A DNA stretch of 53,273 bases from JAXMBN01 sp046349875 (GTDB taxonomy: Bacteria; Planctomycetota; Planctomycetia; Pirellulales; Pirellulaceae), in NCBI GenBank assembly GCA_046349875.1, contig JAXMBN010000038.1, forward strand, positions 1-53,273, in the 5' to 3' direction. Numbering within the stretch: position 1 is the stretch's first letter; every line of letters starts with the position of its first letter. Positions 1 through 8,571 of this stretch are shown here, piece after piece. The translations under genes and the position numbers were made by a program. The notes under the pieces are model-generated. The model did not search any database and was not told where the DNA came from. It was given only the letters and a program-made list of their open reading frames with translations.

Positions 1-846
1 ACCGGGGCTGGCAGCGAGGGTGCGCTCACCAAGGGGCCATTCAATGCTTTGTTGCCTATCTACGATTTGAATACAACCGTTGTCAGCATGATTCTGACTG
101 GCCTCGGTGGTTTCAGTACGCCCGCTGGACATATCGGAAGCGAAGTGGAAGTAGGGCATGACATCAGTATGCTCGTACCTGAAATCTGGTGTCGCTTGCG
201 TCCCGAAGAACGCGAACCCGCAACGCTTCAGCGCGAAGGCCTGCTTGAAAAACTGAGCGACTTCCAGCATGAAGGGCAAACCGTTTTAGCCAGTCGTCTT
301 GGTTGGCGGATCACTGGCCGGTTCATTCGTCGATACTTTGGACGAGTCTTTGATAATCCCGGCAAAGTGTTCGATGATCGAATTCTGAAACCTGAACTGC
401 AAGACTTTGATGCCTATGTAGATGGTATCCATCATATTGTCGAAGCTCAGCAAAAGGTGGCTCGCCAATATTTCGAAGATGGAAGTATTGAGGCGGCCTG
501 CCCTCCACTGCGAGCTCTGTTGTCAATCATGGCGCAAGGGAATTGGGAAGGCCACGATTCATCTTCGCCCGAGGTTCGCCAGATGTTTACCAAGGAACAC
601 CTCCTTGGTAGCCAATGGTATCGAGATCGGCTCGAGGCGAAACGCCAAGTCGATATTCAGTTGTGGGAACGCCATGTACGGTATCTGACGGAGTATGTAT
701 CGCGCCGGACGCATAAAGCCGTGATCGAACGATTGAAGTTGCAAGATCGATTGCGAGAAGCGCAGTCCCGCTTAGCGTTCTGCCGCACCGATGCTTATTT
801 CGAACGGATCCAAGGAACGCTCGGAACGCAATCGCGTTGGAGTTGA
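1..846 (+). CDS. C-terminal part of a large protein, possibly PPi-type PEP carboxykinase
   Basis: The frame is open from base 1, so the true start lies outside the window and 281 C-terminal residues are visible. The visible part has a glycine-rich stretch (LTGLGGFSTPAGH), a stretch with VLASRLGWRI and a charged helical C-terminus rich in Arg, Lys and Gln, ending shortly after the motif RIQGTLG. From memory this pattern resembles the C-terminal domain of the roughly 1100-residue PPi-dependent phosphoenolpyruvate carboxykinases of Propionibacterium and Entamoeba, which interconvert PEP and oxaloacetate. The catalytic domain is not in view, so the name is a tentative inference. The gene converges on the methyltransferase gene downstream. 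Confidence 0.5.
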   Translation, partial: TGAGSEGALTKGPFNALLPIYDLNTTVVSMILTGLGGFSTPAGHIGSEVEVGHDISMLVPEIWCRLRPEEREPATLQREGLLEKLSDFQHEGQTVLASRLGWRITGRFIRRYFGRVFDNPGKVFDDRILKPELQDFDAYVDGIHHIVEAQQKVARQYFEDGSIEAACPPLRALLSIMAQGNWEGHDSSSPEVRQMFTKEHLLGSQWYRDRLEAKRQVDIQLWERHVRYLTEYVSRRTHKAVIERLKLQDRLREAQSRLAFCRTDAYFERIQGTLGTQSRWS

Positions 847-894
847 ACCGTGCCATGGAACTTCTAAGGGACGCTCTCACATTGCGATGCCAAT

Positions 895-918
895 GTTGAC
901 TTCCAGTCCCCTGGAAGG
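895..918. repeat. 24-nt hairpin repeat, copy 1
   Basis: The 24 bases GTTGACTTCCAGTCCCCTGGAAGG occur here and again at 51431-51454. The core is a perfect inverted repeat, CTTCCAG and CTGGAAG around a TCCC loop. Here it sits between two convergent genes. In the distal copy it ends a member of the 46-53 kb repeat family, which links the two ends of the window. Confidence 0.75.
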
Positions 919-951
919 CCTTCTTCTGAGATCGCCATCGGACTAGCGGAG

Positions 952-1036
952 GGTCCCTCGCTGATGCATATCACGCGTCGGGATAGGGCAAAAGCTATGA
1001 GGAGACCGAGTCGGTGAAAGCCGATGCATCAGCGGG
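952..1036. repeat. Inverted pair of REP-like elements between convergent genes
   Basis: CGCTGATGCAT (959-969) and ATGCATCAGCG (1024-1034) are perfect 11-bp inverted copies about 55 bases apart. The left arm read in reverse gives GCATCAGCGAGGGAC, close to the dispersed GCGTCAGCGAGGGA core seen near 15.1 kb. A related AACCTGAAGCGTCAGG follows near 1057. The pair could fold as a stem and may help to end transcription from both sides, but no U-tract is present. Confidence 0.5.
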
Positions 1037-1077
1037 GCGACCACATTCTTCACAACCTGAAGCGTCAGGTGGCGTCG

Positions 1078-1800
1078 TTAGAGGGTCAATTCGAAAACGC
1101 GGATTTCGCGTTGCTGATCTTCGAGATCGACAATGGTAATAGCGACATGCCATTGTTTGTCGCGTATCCAATTCAAGAATCGATCACCGGTTTGTCGTTG
1201 CGGTTCGGTCAACAAGACTTTCCCGCCGGGAGCTAGGTGGCGACGAATGCAAGGTTCGAGTATCGACCAGAGCTTGGGATCGTAGACGATGTCCGATCCA
1301 ATGATCCACGAGAATGGATCTTCATCGAGTGTCTCGTCACCCCAATGAAGTCGCTTGATTCGGGTCGCTTGCCGTACAGGAAAAGCATTGTACTCGGCCA
1401 CCCACATCCCTTCGACGGCAGCATCGGTCATGGTAACGACGGCTCCATGCAATGCCGCAGCGATCCCGGCGCGGCCGCTGCCGCATCCGAGTTCCAAGAC
1501 GCGTTGACCTTGGATGGGCTGTCGAGCCAAATAACGATCGAGCCCAATGGCGGCTCGCCAAGTCGCGGCCCAAAACGGATCCAGTTCTTCAGGGGAACGA
1601 TCCGTGCGAGAAAGAGCGTTCTCCAAGAGTTGATCGGGATCGATCACCTTGAGCCAAGGGTAGTCGTATCCGGCGATTTCGACGGTCGAATGCTCGACCG
1701 GGATATCGGCCTCGATGCGCCGAAGCAAACCTTGGTAGTGATCGCGTTCTCCATCGGATAGCGATGCGGGATCAAAGTAGGCGGTCCGTGCCTGCGTCAT
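1078..1800 (-). CDS. Class I SAM-dependent methyltransferase
   Basis: The 240-residue protein has the Rossmann-type motif I VLELGCGSGRAG near residue 100, followed by an acidic strand end (MTDAA) and an SDIVYD motif typical of the METTL21/ETFKMT-like group, which methylates lysines of proteins. The target is unknown. Its ATG overlaps the stop codon of the upstream response regulator gene (ATGA, 1797-1800), so the two are probably translationally coupled and form an operon with glyA. A generic small-molecule methyltransferase is the alternative. Confidence 0.85.
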   Translation of the reverse strand: MTQARTAYFDPASLSDGERDHYQGLLRRIEADIPVEHSTVEIAGYDYPWLKVIDPDQLLENALSRTDRSPEELDPFWAATWRAAIGLDRYLARQPIQGQRVLELGCGSGRAGIAAALHGAVVTMTDAAVEGMWVAEYNAFPVRQATRIKRLHWGDETLDEDPFSWIIGSDIVYDPKLWSILEPCIRRHLAPGGKVLLTEPQRQTGDRFLNWIRDKQWHVAITIVDLEDQQREIRVFELTL

Positions 1801-2252
1801 GACTTGTGCGTTCGTGGGTCCGAAATTTGTTCCATCTCTTCGATATAACGACGCAATCGCTCCAGTTCATCGGTGGTACCTTTGAGCTTGAGCATGTTGT
1901 CGACCCGCTTGTGCAATTCAATTTGATTGACAGGCTTGGAAAGGAAATCATCGGTACCCGCAGCAACCGCCCGCTCGATATCTCCCAGTTCGCTCAGCGC
2001 CGTCACCATTAAAATCATGATCTTCGAGGTGTCTGGATTTTGCTTCAGTTTGCGGCAAACTTCGAAACCGCTCAGCTTTGGCATCATCACATCCAACAGG
2101 ATCAGATCCGGTTGAAACGAGGCCACTTTGTCGAGTGTGTCTTGTCCATCGACAGCCGTTTCAATCATGCACTCGAACTTGGCGAGGTAAGCTTCCAAGA
2201 GTTCGCGGTTGGCTGCGTTGTCATCGGCGATAAGAATTCGACTTGGGGTCAT
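1797..2252 (-). CDS. Single-domain response regulator (CheY-like receiver)
   Basis: This 151-residue protein is a receiver domain with a short helical C-terminal tail and no output domain. It shows the acidic pair ADD (residues 9-11), the phospho-acceptor Asp in LILLDVMMP (about residue 54), a VTA motif with the switch Thr and the conserved Lys in LSKPV. It should receive phosphate from a histidine kinase encoded elsewhere. I chose ATG at 2252, one base after the glyA stop, with GGAG upstream; a TTG at 2270 would overlap glyA. The tail after residue 120 looks coiled-coil and may mediate partner binding. Confidence 0.88.
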   Translation of the reverse strand: MTPSRILIADDNAANRELLEAYLAKFECMIETAVDGQDTLDKVASFQPDLILLDVMMPKLSGFEVCRKLKQNPDTSKIMILMVTALSELGDIERAVAAGTDDFLSKPVNQIELHKRVDNMLKLKGTTDELERLRRYIEEMEQISDPRTHKS

Positions 2253-2253
2253 A

Positions 2254-3510
2254 TCAGGCTCCGAGAGCAAAACCAGCCGCGGGTACAGGGAAGTGAACGG
2301 TCAGTTGTTTCACTTCTTCGCGAATACGATTCAAGACCGATTCCGAATCGCTATTCTTCAAGGCTTCAATGATCCATTGACCGATTTGCCGCATTTGATC
2401 GACTCCCATGCCGCGAGTCGTGAGTGCGGGAGTTCCGATGCGAATGCCGCTTGGATCCATCGGCTTGCGAGTATCGAAAGGAATCATGTTCATATTGACC
2501 GTGATGCCACAATGATCGAGCGCTGTTTCAGCCTTCTTGCCGCTCAATCCAATGCTCGTGACATCCACCAACATCAAGTGGTTATCGGTCCCTCCACTGA
2601 TCAAACGAAGTCCACCACTTTGAAGCGTGTCGGCAAGGGCTTGGGCGTTTGCCACGACATTGCGACCATAGGTCTTGAAGTCGTCGGAAAGAGCTTCCCC
2701 AAAGCAGACCGCTTTGGCAGCGACGATGTGCATCAACGGACCACCCTGGATGCCAGGAAAGACCGCGCTATTGATCGGCTTGGCAAACTCTTGCTTGCAA
2801 AGGATCAGACCGCTGCGAGGTCCACGAAGGGTCTTGTGCGTCGTGGTTGTCACAAAATCAGCAACCGGTACGGGGTTGTTGTGGACTCCAGCTGCAACAA
2901 GCCCTGCATAGTGGGCCATGTCGACCATGAGCTTAGCGCCAACGTCGGCAGCAATGTTGGCAAACTTGGCGTGATCGATCTCGCGAGGATAAGCACTGGC
3001 ACCGGCAACGATCATCTTGGGACGATGTTCTTTGGCCAAGCGAGCCACTTGATCGAAATCGATGCGATGATGGACGGGATCGACTCCGTAAGCATGGAAT
3101 CGATAGAGCTTGCCCGAAATATTGAGGCTCATACCGTGAGTGAGGTGACCACCTTGGGCCAAGTCGAGTCCCAGAACGGTATCGCCCGGTTGAAGATTAG
3201 CAAGGTAGACGGCGGTGTTGGCTTGCGATCCGCTGTGCGGTTGCACGTTGGCCGCTTCGGCACCAAACAGTTGCTTAGCGCGTTCGATGGCGAGCCGTTC
3301 GACCACATCCACGTACTCGCAGCCGCCATAGTACCGCTTTCCGGGGTAACCTTCCGCGTATTTGTTGGTGAGAACACTACCTGCCGCTTGCATCACGGCC
3401 ACGCTGGTGTAATTTTCGCTGGCAATCATCTCCAGGCCATCCTGTTGCCGTTGCGCTTCGGCCTCGATCGCATTCCATACATCGGGATCTTGGGATTGCA
3501 GCAAATTCAT
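2254..3510 (-). CDS. glyA: Serine hydroxymethyltransferase
   Basis: GlyA interconverts serine and glycine using PLP and tetrahydrofolate, feeding one-carbon units to the cell. The 418-residue length is normal for the family. The start MNLLQSQDPDVW at 3510 fits the family N-terminus; the open frame runs upstream to 3669 but those residues do not look like GlyA. Visible motifs are QDGLEMIASENY near the N-terminus, AEGYPGKRYYGG, HSGSQAN and the PLP-lysine motif TTTTHKTLRGPR near residue 229. It is the first gene of a tight operon with the response regulator and methyltransferase. The coupling of glyA to a receiver protein has no obvious metabolic explanation. Confidence 0.97.
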   Translation of the reverse strand: MNLLQSQDPDVWNAIEAEAQRQQDGLEMIASENYTSVAVMQAAGSVLTNKYAEGYPGKRYYGGCEYVDVVERLAIERAKQLFGAEAANVQPHSGSQANTAVYLANLQPGDTVLGLDLAQGGHLTHGMSLNISGKLYRFHAYGVDPVHHRIDFDQVARLAKEHRPKMIVAGASAYPREIDHAKFANIAADVGAKLMVDMAHYAGLVAAGVHNNPVPVADFVTTTTHKTLRGPRSGLILCKQEFAKPINSAVFPGIQGGPLMHIVAAKAVCFGEALSDDFKTYGRNVVANAQALADTLQSGGLRLISGGTDNHLMLVDVTSIGLSGKKAETALDHCGITVNMNMIPFDTRKPMDPSGIRIGTPALTTRGMGVDQMRQIGQWIIEALKNSDSESVLNRIREEVKQLTVHFPVPAAGFALGA

Positions 3511-3737
3511 ATTCTCGGGAACCCTCGGGTAAGCGAAAAAAGACGCGGCGCAGTCCTCCAGCGACGCGAAACCGAAATTCTCTAGCGAAAAGGAAGAATC
3601 GTCAATCGCACCGCTTCCGGCAACCTCCGGAGCCCGGTGTTTGACATGGCGGTCCACGGTTTGCGCCAACCGCCAACCTTAAGCAGTCCGAAGGGCCAGG
3701 AAACCGGAAAAATGGGGTGGGGATGGGCGATTGTGGC

Positions 3738-3766
3738 TTGACCCAGTTGGGATTCGTGTAAGGATA
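3738..3766 (+). promoter_or_regulatory. Candidate sigma-70-like promoter of the SRP RNA
   Basis: TTGACC (3738-3743) and AGGATA (3761-3766) are separated by 17 bases and lie just before the SRP RNA, with a predicted start near 3773-3783. The match to consensus is moderate. The position is what makes it believable. Confidence 0.4.
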
Positions 3767-3782
3767 GTCGACAGAACATTCG

Positions 3783-3888
3783 ATCGCCCGTGAGGGGCTC
3801 TCGCAAAGGGGATGCGTGAACCTGGTCAGGACTTAAGTGGAGCAGCCATAAGCGAGTTACTCTTGTGCGGGGGCCTCTCACGGGCGAT
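3783..3888 (+). ncRNA. ffs: Signal recognition particle RNA, small bacterial (4.5S) type
   Basis: ATCGCCCGTGAGGGGC (3783-3798) pairs with GCCTCTCACGGGCGAT (3873-3888), closing a long hairpin of about 106 bases. The apical part carries the SRP signature GAACCTGGTCAGG, then GGAGCAGCCATAAGC, matching the conserved internal loops that bind Ffh. The molecule lacks an Alu domain, as expected for the small bacterial form. The terminal stem is followed by GTTTGTTTTT (3889-3898), so the closing hairpin probably also acts as an intrinsic terminator. With Ffh and FtsY it directs co-translational membrane insertion. Confidence 0.88.
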
Positions 3889-4122
3889 GTTTGTTTTTAG
3901 CCTCTTTGGAGGTTTCCGCTAACGCCTTGGGAAACCCCTTTCTTCCGACGCATGCGTTCGACGTCGAGTCTCAGGAATGGCGTCCCCATCCTTTGGACTT
4001 TCTTCTGCACTCGCGATCCCGCCATGTTTTCGGGAAGAAATCGCTTTCGGATTGCCGCAAGTTCCAAGAGATCCGTTGGCCTGAACCTGTTCCTCGCTTC
4101 GTAATGTGATCGTGCTGCTGCT

Positions 4123-5949
4123 ATGACTCATCAACCATCTACCTACCACTACGATGTGCTTGTTGTCGGGGCCGGGCATGCAGGTACCGAAGCCGCTGCT
4201 GCTGCGGCTCGCATCGGTGCCAAAGTCGCTCTCCTCACTTCCAATCTCGATACGGTTGGGCAGATGAGTTGCAATCCGGCCATCGGAGGCGTTGCGAAGG
4301 GACAAATCGTCCGCGAGATCGATGCTCTGGGTGGACTGATGGGGCAAGTGATCGATCGAACAGGCATTCAGTTCCGAATGCTTAACGAACGCAAGGGGCC
4401 TGCCATGCATAGCCCCCGCGCGCAGGCCGATAAACGAGCCTATCAGATCGAAGTCAAGCGGCTGATCGAACATCAAGAAGGAATCGATCTTCGTCAGGAA
4501 TTGGTCGAAGACCTTCTCTATGAAAGCACCGAACAGGGGTTGAAAGTCATTGGCGTGTCGGTTCGTGGCGGGGCACACTACTGTGCTCCCGCAGTCATCT
4601 TGACCACCGGCACGTTTCTCAAAGCGGTCATGCACGTAGGCGAAGCCAAAACAGAGGGTGGTCGCGCTGGCGAAGGAACCTCGTCTGGCATCAGCAATGC
4701 ATTTCATCGCATTGGCTTCAAGGTCGATCGTTTCAAGACGGGTACGCCCGCACGACTCAATGGGCGAACGATCGATTATTCAAAGACTTCGATCCAACCT
4801 GGCGATGCGAAGCCTCGTCCGTTTTCCTATCTCCATCATCGGATCGAACAAGAACAAGTACCCTGCTGGATTACGTTTACCAACGAGAGCGTGCACCAAC
4901 TGATTCGCGACAATTTACATCGCGCTCCAATGTACACGGGACAGATCGCCTCGCGCGGTCCTCGCTACTGTCCTTCGATCGAAGATAAAGTCGTGCGTTT
5001 CGCTGATAAAGACCAGCATCAGTTGTTCTTGGAACCCGAAGGACGCAACACGCTCGAAGTCTACGTCAATGGGATTTCAACGAGCCTTCCTCGCGATGTC
5101 CAAGACCAAATGTTCAAGATGATTCCTGGTTTGGAAAAGGCTTCGATCCTGCGTTATGGGTACGCAGTCGAATACGATTTCTGTCCACCAGACCAACTTC
5201 ATCCTTGGCTTGAAACCAAACTCGTCAAGGGGCTCTACTTTGCAGGTCAGCTCAATGGAACCACTGGGTACGAAGAAGCGGCTGGTCAAGGGTTGATTGC
5301 CGGTGCCAGCGCGGCCTTGCGTTTGCAAGGCAAAGAAGGATTGGTGCTCGATCGAAACGCAGCCTATATCGGAGTGCTCGTGGATGATCTCGTCACGCGA
5401 AGCGTCGATGAACCGTATCGCATGTTTACTAGCCGCGCCGAGTATCGATTGATGCTTCGTCAAGACAATGCCGACCGTCGCTTGACAGCGATCGGTCGCA
5501 ACGCAGGGCTTGTCGATGATCACCGTTGGAATCTGTTTCAACAAAAGGAAGAGTCGATCGTTCAGGCAAGCAAACTCTTGGCTAGTCTTCGTATTGGCGA
5601 TATCCCAGCCGATAAGTATCTGCGTCGGCCAGAAGTCGAATGGGAAGAGATGGTAACACGCTTCCCAGAGTTAGGTCAGTTTGCCGAAGATGTTGCGGAA
5701 CAAGTTGTCTTCGATTGCAAATACAGTGGCTATGTATCGCGACAACAGCAACAAGTCGAACGCCAGCAGCGGCTCATCGGAAAACGCATACCACCCGATT
5801 TCTCTTATGATTCGATTGTCAGTCTTCGCAACGAAGCTCGACAAAAGCTCAAAGCGATCCAACCTCGAACGCTCGACCAAGCAAGTCGTGTCAGCGGAAT
5901 CACTCCCGCGGATATAGCGCTATTGTTAGCCCATTTGGAGCGGCGTTAA
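4123..5949 (+). CDS. mnmG: tRNA uridine-5-carboxymethylaminomethyl modification enzyme MnmG
   Basis: MnmG (GidA) is an FAD protein that, with MnmE, modifies U34 in the wobble position of several tRNAs. The 608-residue length is usual. The FAD-binding motif VVGAGHAGTEAA lies near residue 14, followed by the family signatures SCNPAIGGVAKG, GPAMHSPRAQADK and, near residue 385, GLYFAGQLNGTTGYEEAA. The C-terminal helical domain that contacts MnmE is complete (SGITPADIALLLAHLE). No MnmE gene lies next to it in this window. It is intact, in contrast to the next gene, with which it converges at a distance of 10 bases. Confidence 0.97.
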   Translation: MTHQPSTYHYDVLVVGAGHAGTEAAAAAARIGAKVALLTSNLDTVGQMSCNPAIGGVAKGQIVREIDALGGLMGQVIDRTGIQFRMLNERKGPAMHSPRAQADKRAYQIEVKRLIEHQEGIDLRQELVEDLLYESTEQGLKVIGVSVRGGAHYCAPAVILTTGTFLKAVMHVGEAKTEGGRAGEGTSSGISNAFHRIGFKVDRFKTGTPARLNGRTIDYSKTSIQPGDAKPRPFSYLHHRIEQEQVPCWITFTNESVHQLIRDNLHRAPMYTGQIASRGPRYCPSIEDKVVRFADKDQHQLFLEPEGRNTLEVYVNGISTSLPRDVQDQMFKMIPGLEKASILRYGYAVEYDFCPPDQLHPWLETKLVKGLYFAGQLNGTTGYEEAAGQGLIAGASAALRLQGKEGLVLDRNAAYIGVLVDDLVTRSVDEPYRMFTSRAEYRLMLRQDNADRRLTAIGRNAGLVDDHRWNLFQQKEESIVQASKLLASLRIGDIPADKYLRRPEVEWEEMVTRFPELGQFAEDVAEQVVFDCKYSGYVSRQQQQVERQQRLIGKRIPPDFSYDSIVSLRNEARQKLKAIQPRTLDQASRVSGITPADIALLLAHLERR

Positions 5950-5959
5950 TCGGCAACGT

Positions 5960-6852
5960 TTAACGGCTGCGCGGATGAGCTCGAAGATAAACTTCTTTGA
6001 GATTGGCCGTACTCAAGTGCGTATAGATTTGAGTTGTGACCAAGCTCTTATGGCCTAACAATTCTTGGACGCTGCGAATATCGGCACCACGGTCTAACAA
6101 GTGCGTTGCAAAACTGTGACGCAAAGTGTGAGGCGTGGTGCGCGTATCCAATCCCGACTCGAGAATGTATTTTTCAAGCATGCGCGCTACGCTGCGAGTC
6201 GTAAGGCGGCCTCCAAATCGATTGACGAATACAGGCGCTTCTCGACCGGTGGGTTCTTTGTTGGAACGAGTTCGTTTTTCGGCATACCGTTGGATCGCTT
6301 GGATCGCGAACTTGCCGAGAGCTCCGATGCGTTCCTTTCGACCTTTACCGCGGATATGGACCGTTCCTTCCGATAGGTCGAGATCCATCGTTGAGCTCGA
6401 CTACTCTGCTCACGCGGAGACCAGCCGAGCACATCGTTTCGAGAATACGCGGATCGCGCAGGTTCTGAGTATCCGCGGTTGAGTGCTTCGAGTAGCTTGC
6501 CGACCTCTTCCGAAGTTAAGAAGTGTGGGAGCTGCGCGTACTCGCGATTGCGAAGAGGTTGGGCAGGATTGGATTCGGCCATCTGTTGGCGGATGGCAAA
6601 CTTATAGAAGCTGCGCAGAGAAGCCAGTTTTCGCGAAATCGACGATCGCGCATATCCTGCGTCATGGAGAAGGGAAAGAGAGCCTCGCAACTCGCGAGGT
6701 GTCACTTCCCGCGGAACAATGGGGTGCCCAGCCGACTCCACCAGAAAATCGGCAAGATCGATCAAGTCTTCGCGATAGGATTTGATGGTCAAATCCGACG
6801 CATTCCGCTCGACATCCAAATATCTTAGGAACTGTGCAATTTCCGTATGCAT
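5960..6852 (-). pseudogene. xerC: XerC/XerD-type tyrosine recombinase, interrupted by two frameshifts
   Basis: Three reading frames together give a full tyrosine recombinase of 296 residues, the normal Xer length. The N-terminal SAM-like domain (from MHTEIAQFLRYLDVER at 6852) runs to about 6478. The middle piece RDPRILETMCSAGLRVS, with the first catalytic Arg, is in a second frame. The C-terminal piece from 6388 is in a third and contains KGRKER, HTLRHSFATHLLDRG, LGHKS and the Tyr in IYTHLS. Each break is explained by one extra base, near 6473-6478 and 6385-6392. All catalytic residues survive, so this is either a very recent pseudogene or a sequence error. The start has GAGAGG upstream. Xer proteins resolve chromosome dimers at dif. 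Confidence 0.85.
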
Positions 6853-6863
6853 GTCCTCTCTCC

Positions 6864-6903
6864 AAATGAGTGCTTGATGCCGATTGGCATCCGCAACTCA
6901 TTT
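6864..6903. other. Bulged hairpin upstream of the recombinase gene
   Basis: AAATGAGT (6864-6871) pairs with ACTCATTT (6896-6903), and inside it GATGCC (6876-6881) pairs with GGCATC (6886-6891). It lies 12 bases upstream of the recombinase start on the minus strand and could be a leader hairpin or the terminator of the upstream oxidoreductase gene. No U-run is present. Confidence 0.4.
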
Positions 6904-7084
6904 CAAACCGATTCATCGTTGCCTAAGGAGTTGAACACCGAATGAACACGGATGACCTCTCTCCAGCCTTCGATTCGCATTCCATCGGAATTTGAAAACG
7001 AGGAATTGACGATTCTTTTCAAGACAGACCTAGGCGTTGTTTCGCGAACAACTCGTCCACTTTTTAACTTAGGGATAGTTTCCC

Positions 7085-8413
7085 TCATGGCGAGCGGTAT
7101 TCGTAGTGGAGCATGGTATTCGCCTGGTCATCCCCGATAAACTGTTCTTTTTCGGGATCCCACTGCAAGCGACGCCCTAAGGCTAAAGAGATGTTGGCCA
7201 AATGACTAAAGCTGGTCGAACGGTGTCCAATTTCGATATCAGCATTGGGTTGGCGTCGCGTTTGAATACACTCGATCCAGTTTCTCATGTGCAGCACCGT
7301 GAGCGAATGGTTGGTTGCGGAAGAGTCTTCTTCAACCGTAGGCTTAAGCTTGGATTTGGCGCTCGAAAACTGACCCGCTTTGGATGGGTAGATCTCGTAA
7401 TTTCGCTCGCCCAACAACATTGTTCCTTCCGTTCCACGAAGTTCGATATCTCCCTTTTCCAGGACAGGAGTACCGCTTGCTTCGTATTGGCCAAAAATTG
7501 CCAGCCGACCTGATTTGAATTGAAAGCACGATTCCATCGTATCCGGAATCGTTCGATCATCATCGACTGCAAAGTTGCCTCCTATGCAGCGCAGATTGAG
7601 GTTGGGGCCTCTTCACGCAAGCACCAGCGAATCGCATCGAGATAATGACTCCCAGTTGCCCATTTGCGACGAATAGTTTTGCCACCAACGAAATTTGTAG
7701 GGTGCGATATTCTTGATACGGTTGCCCAGCGCGAGGCCTGGAAGCCATAGATCCCATTGGGCGCGTTCGGGAGGATTGGATGGTTTTTGCGACCGATGCC
7801 GTACGGAGCCATGTTGCTCACGCGGTACGCTCGGGCTGGCCGTGACTTTGCCGAGCAATCCATCTGCAACTTGCGAGGTCATCTTTTGATAAAGGGGACT
7901 GCTACGGCGATGCGTTCCTACTGGGACCTGCCGATACTGCGGGCCGCTTGCACCATGGTTCGTCCTTCGTGAATCGTTACCGAAAGCGGCTTCTCCACGT
8001 AAACATCTTTGCCCGCTTTGCAAGCTTCGACCATTTGAATGGCATGCCAATGATCGGGTGTTATAATGACGATAGCATCGACACTTTTGCGATCGAGCAA
8101 TCGACGAAAGTCCTCAGATTGATCGACTCGTTTGGGTAACTTGGCTTGTGCTTGTCGAGTGCCAGTTGATCCACATCGCGCAGGCAACGATCTCGGCCTC
8201 GCGGATCTCGAGCAACGCGTCCATCAATTGTCCACCACGATTGGCGGTACGATCACTCCCACACGCAAAGCGGTCTTTCAGCGAGCCCAAACCAGAGCTA
8301 TAAGGTGACTCACTCGAGCCCATTTCCGATGCCATCGAAAACGATGTCAATGTCGCCATACTCGATACGGTGGCGAGAGCGCGAGCGAAATCGCGGCGCG
8401 AAGGACTGGTCAT
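7085..8413 (-). pseudogene. Gfo/Idh/MocA-family oxidoreductase, broken by several frameshifts
   Basis: The pieces assemble into one planctomycete-type Gfo/Idh/MocA protein of about 440 residues. The first piece starts at 8413 with a Tat signal (SRRDFARALATVSSMA) and a nucleotide-binding segment GTANRGGQLMDALL. The second (8187-7918) has DAIVIITPDHWHA and KDVYVEKPLS, the dinucleotide-binding and EKP signatures. Several short out-of-frame pieces follow between 7870 and 7540, including KFRWWQNYS and GSHYLDAIRW, then a clean C-terminal piece (7537-7085). At least five frame changes are needed. The residues between breaks are well conserved, so this is either young decay or local indel errors. Such enzymes act on sugars using NAD(P). 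Confidence 0.8.
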
Positions 8414-8571
8414 GTTCGAATACTCCGGCGAGGATGCGTAAGAGAGGAAAGGTTGAGGGGGCACCCCAGATTCGCAAGAAAGGGTATAGTGGATCATTGT
8501 AACCGATCGCGATGAGACCATTGGATGGCTCACGCAATGCTCTACGACCAGCGCCAGCCGCGGAGGATTTT

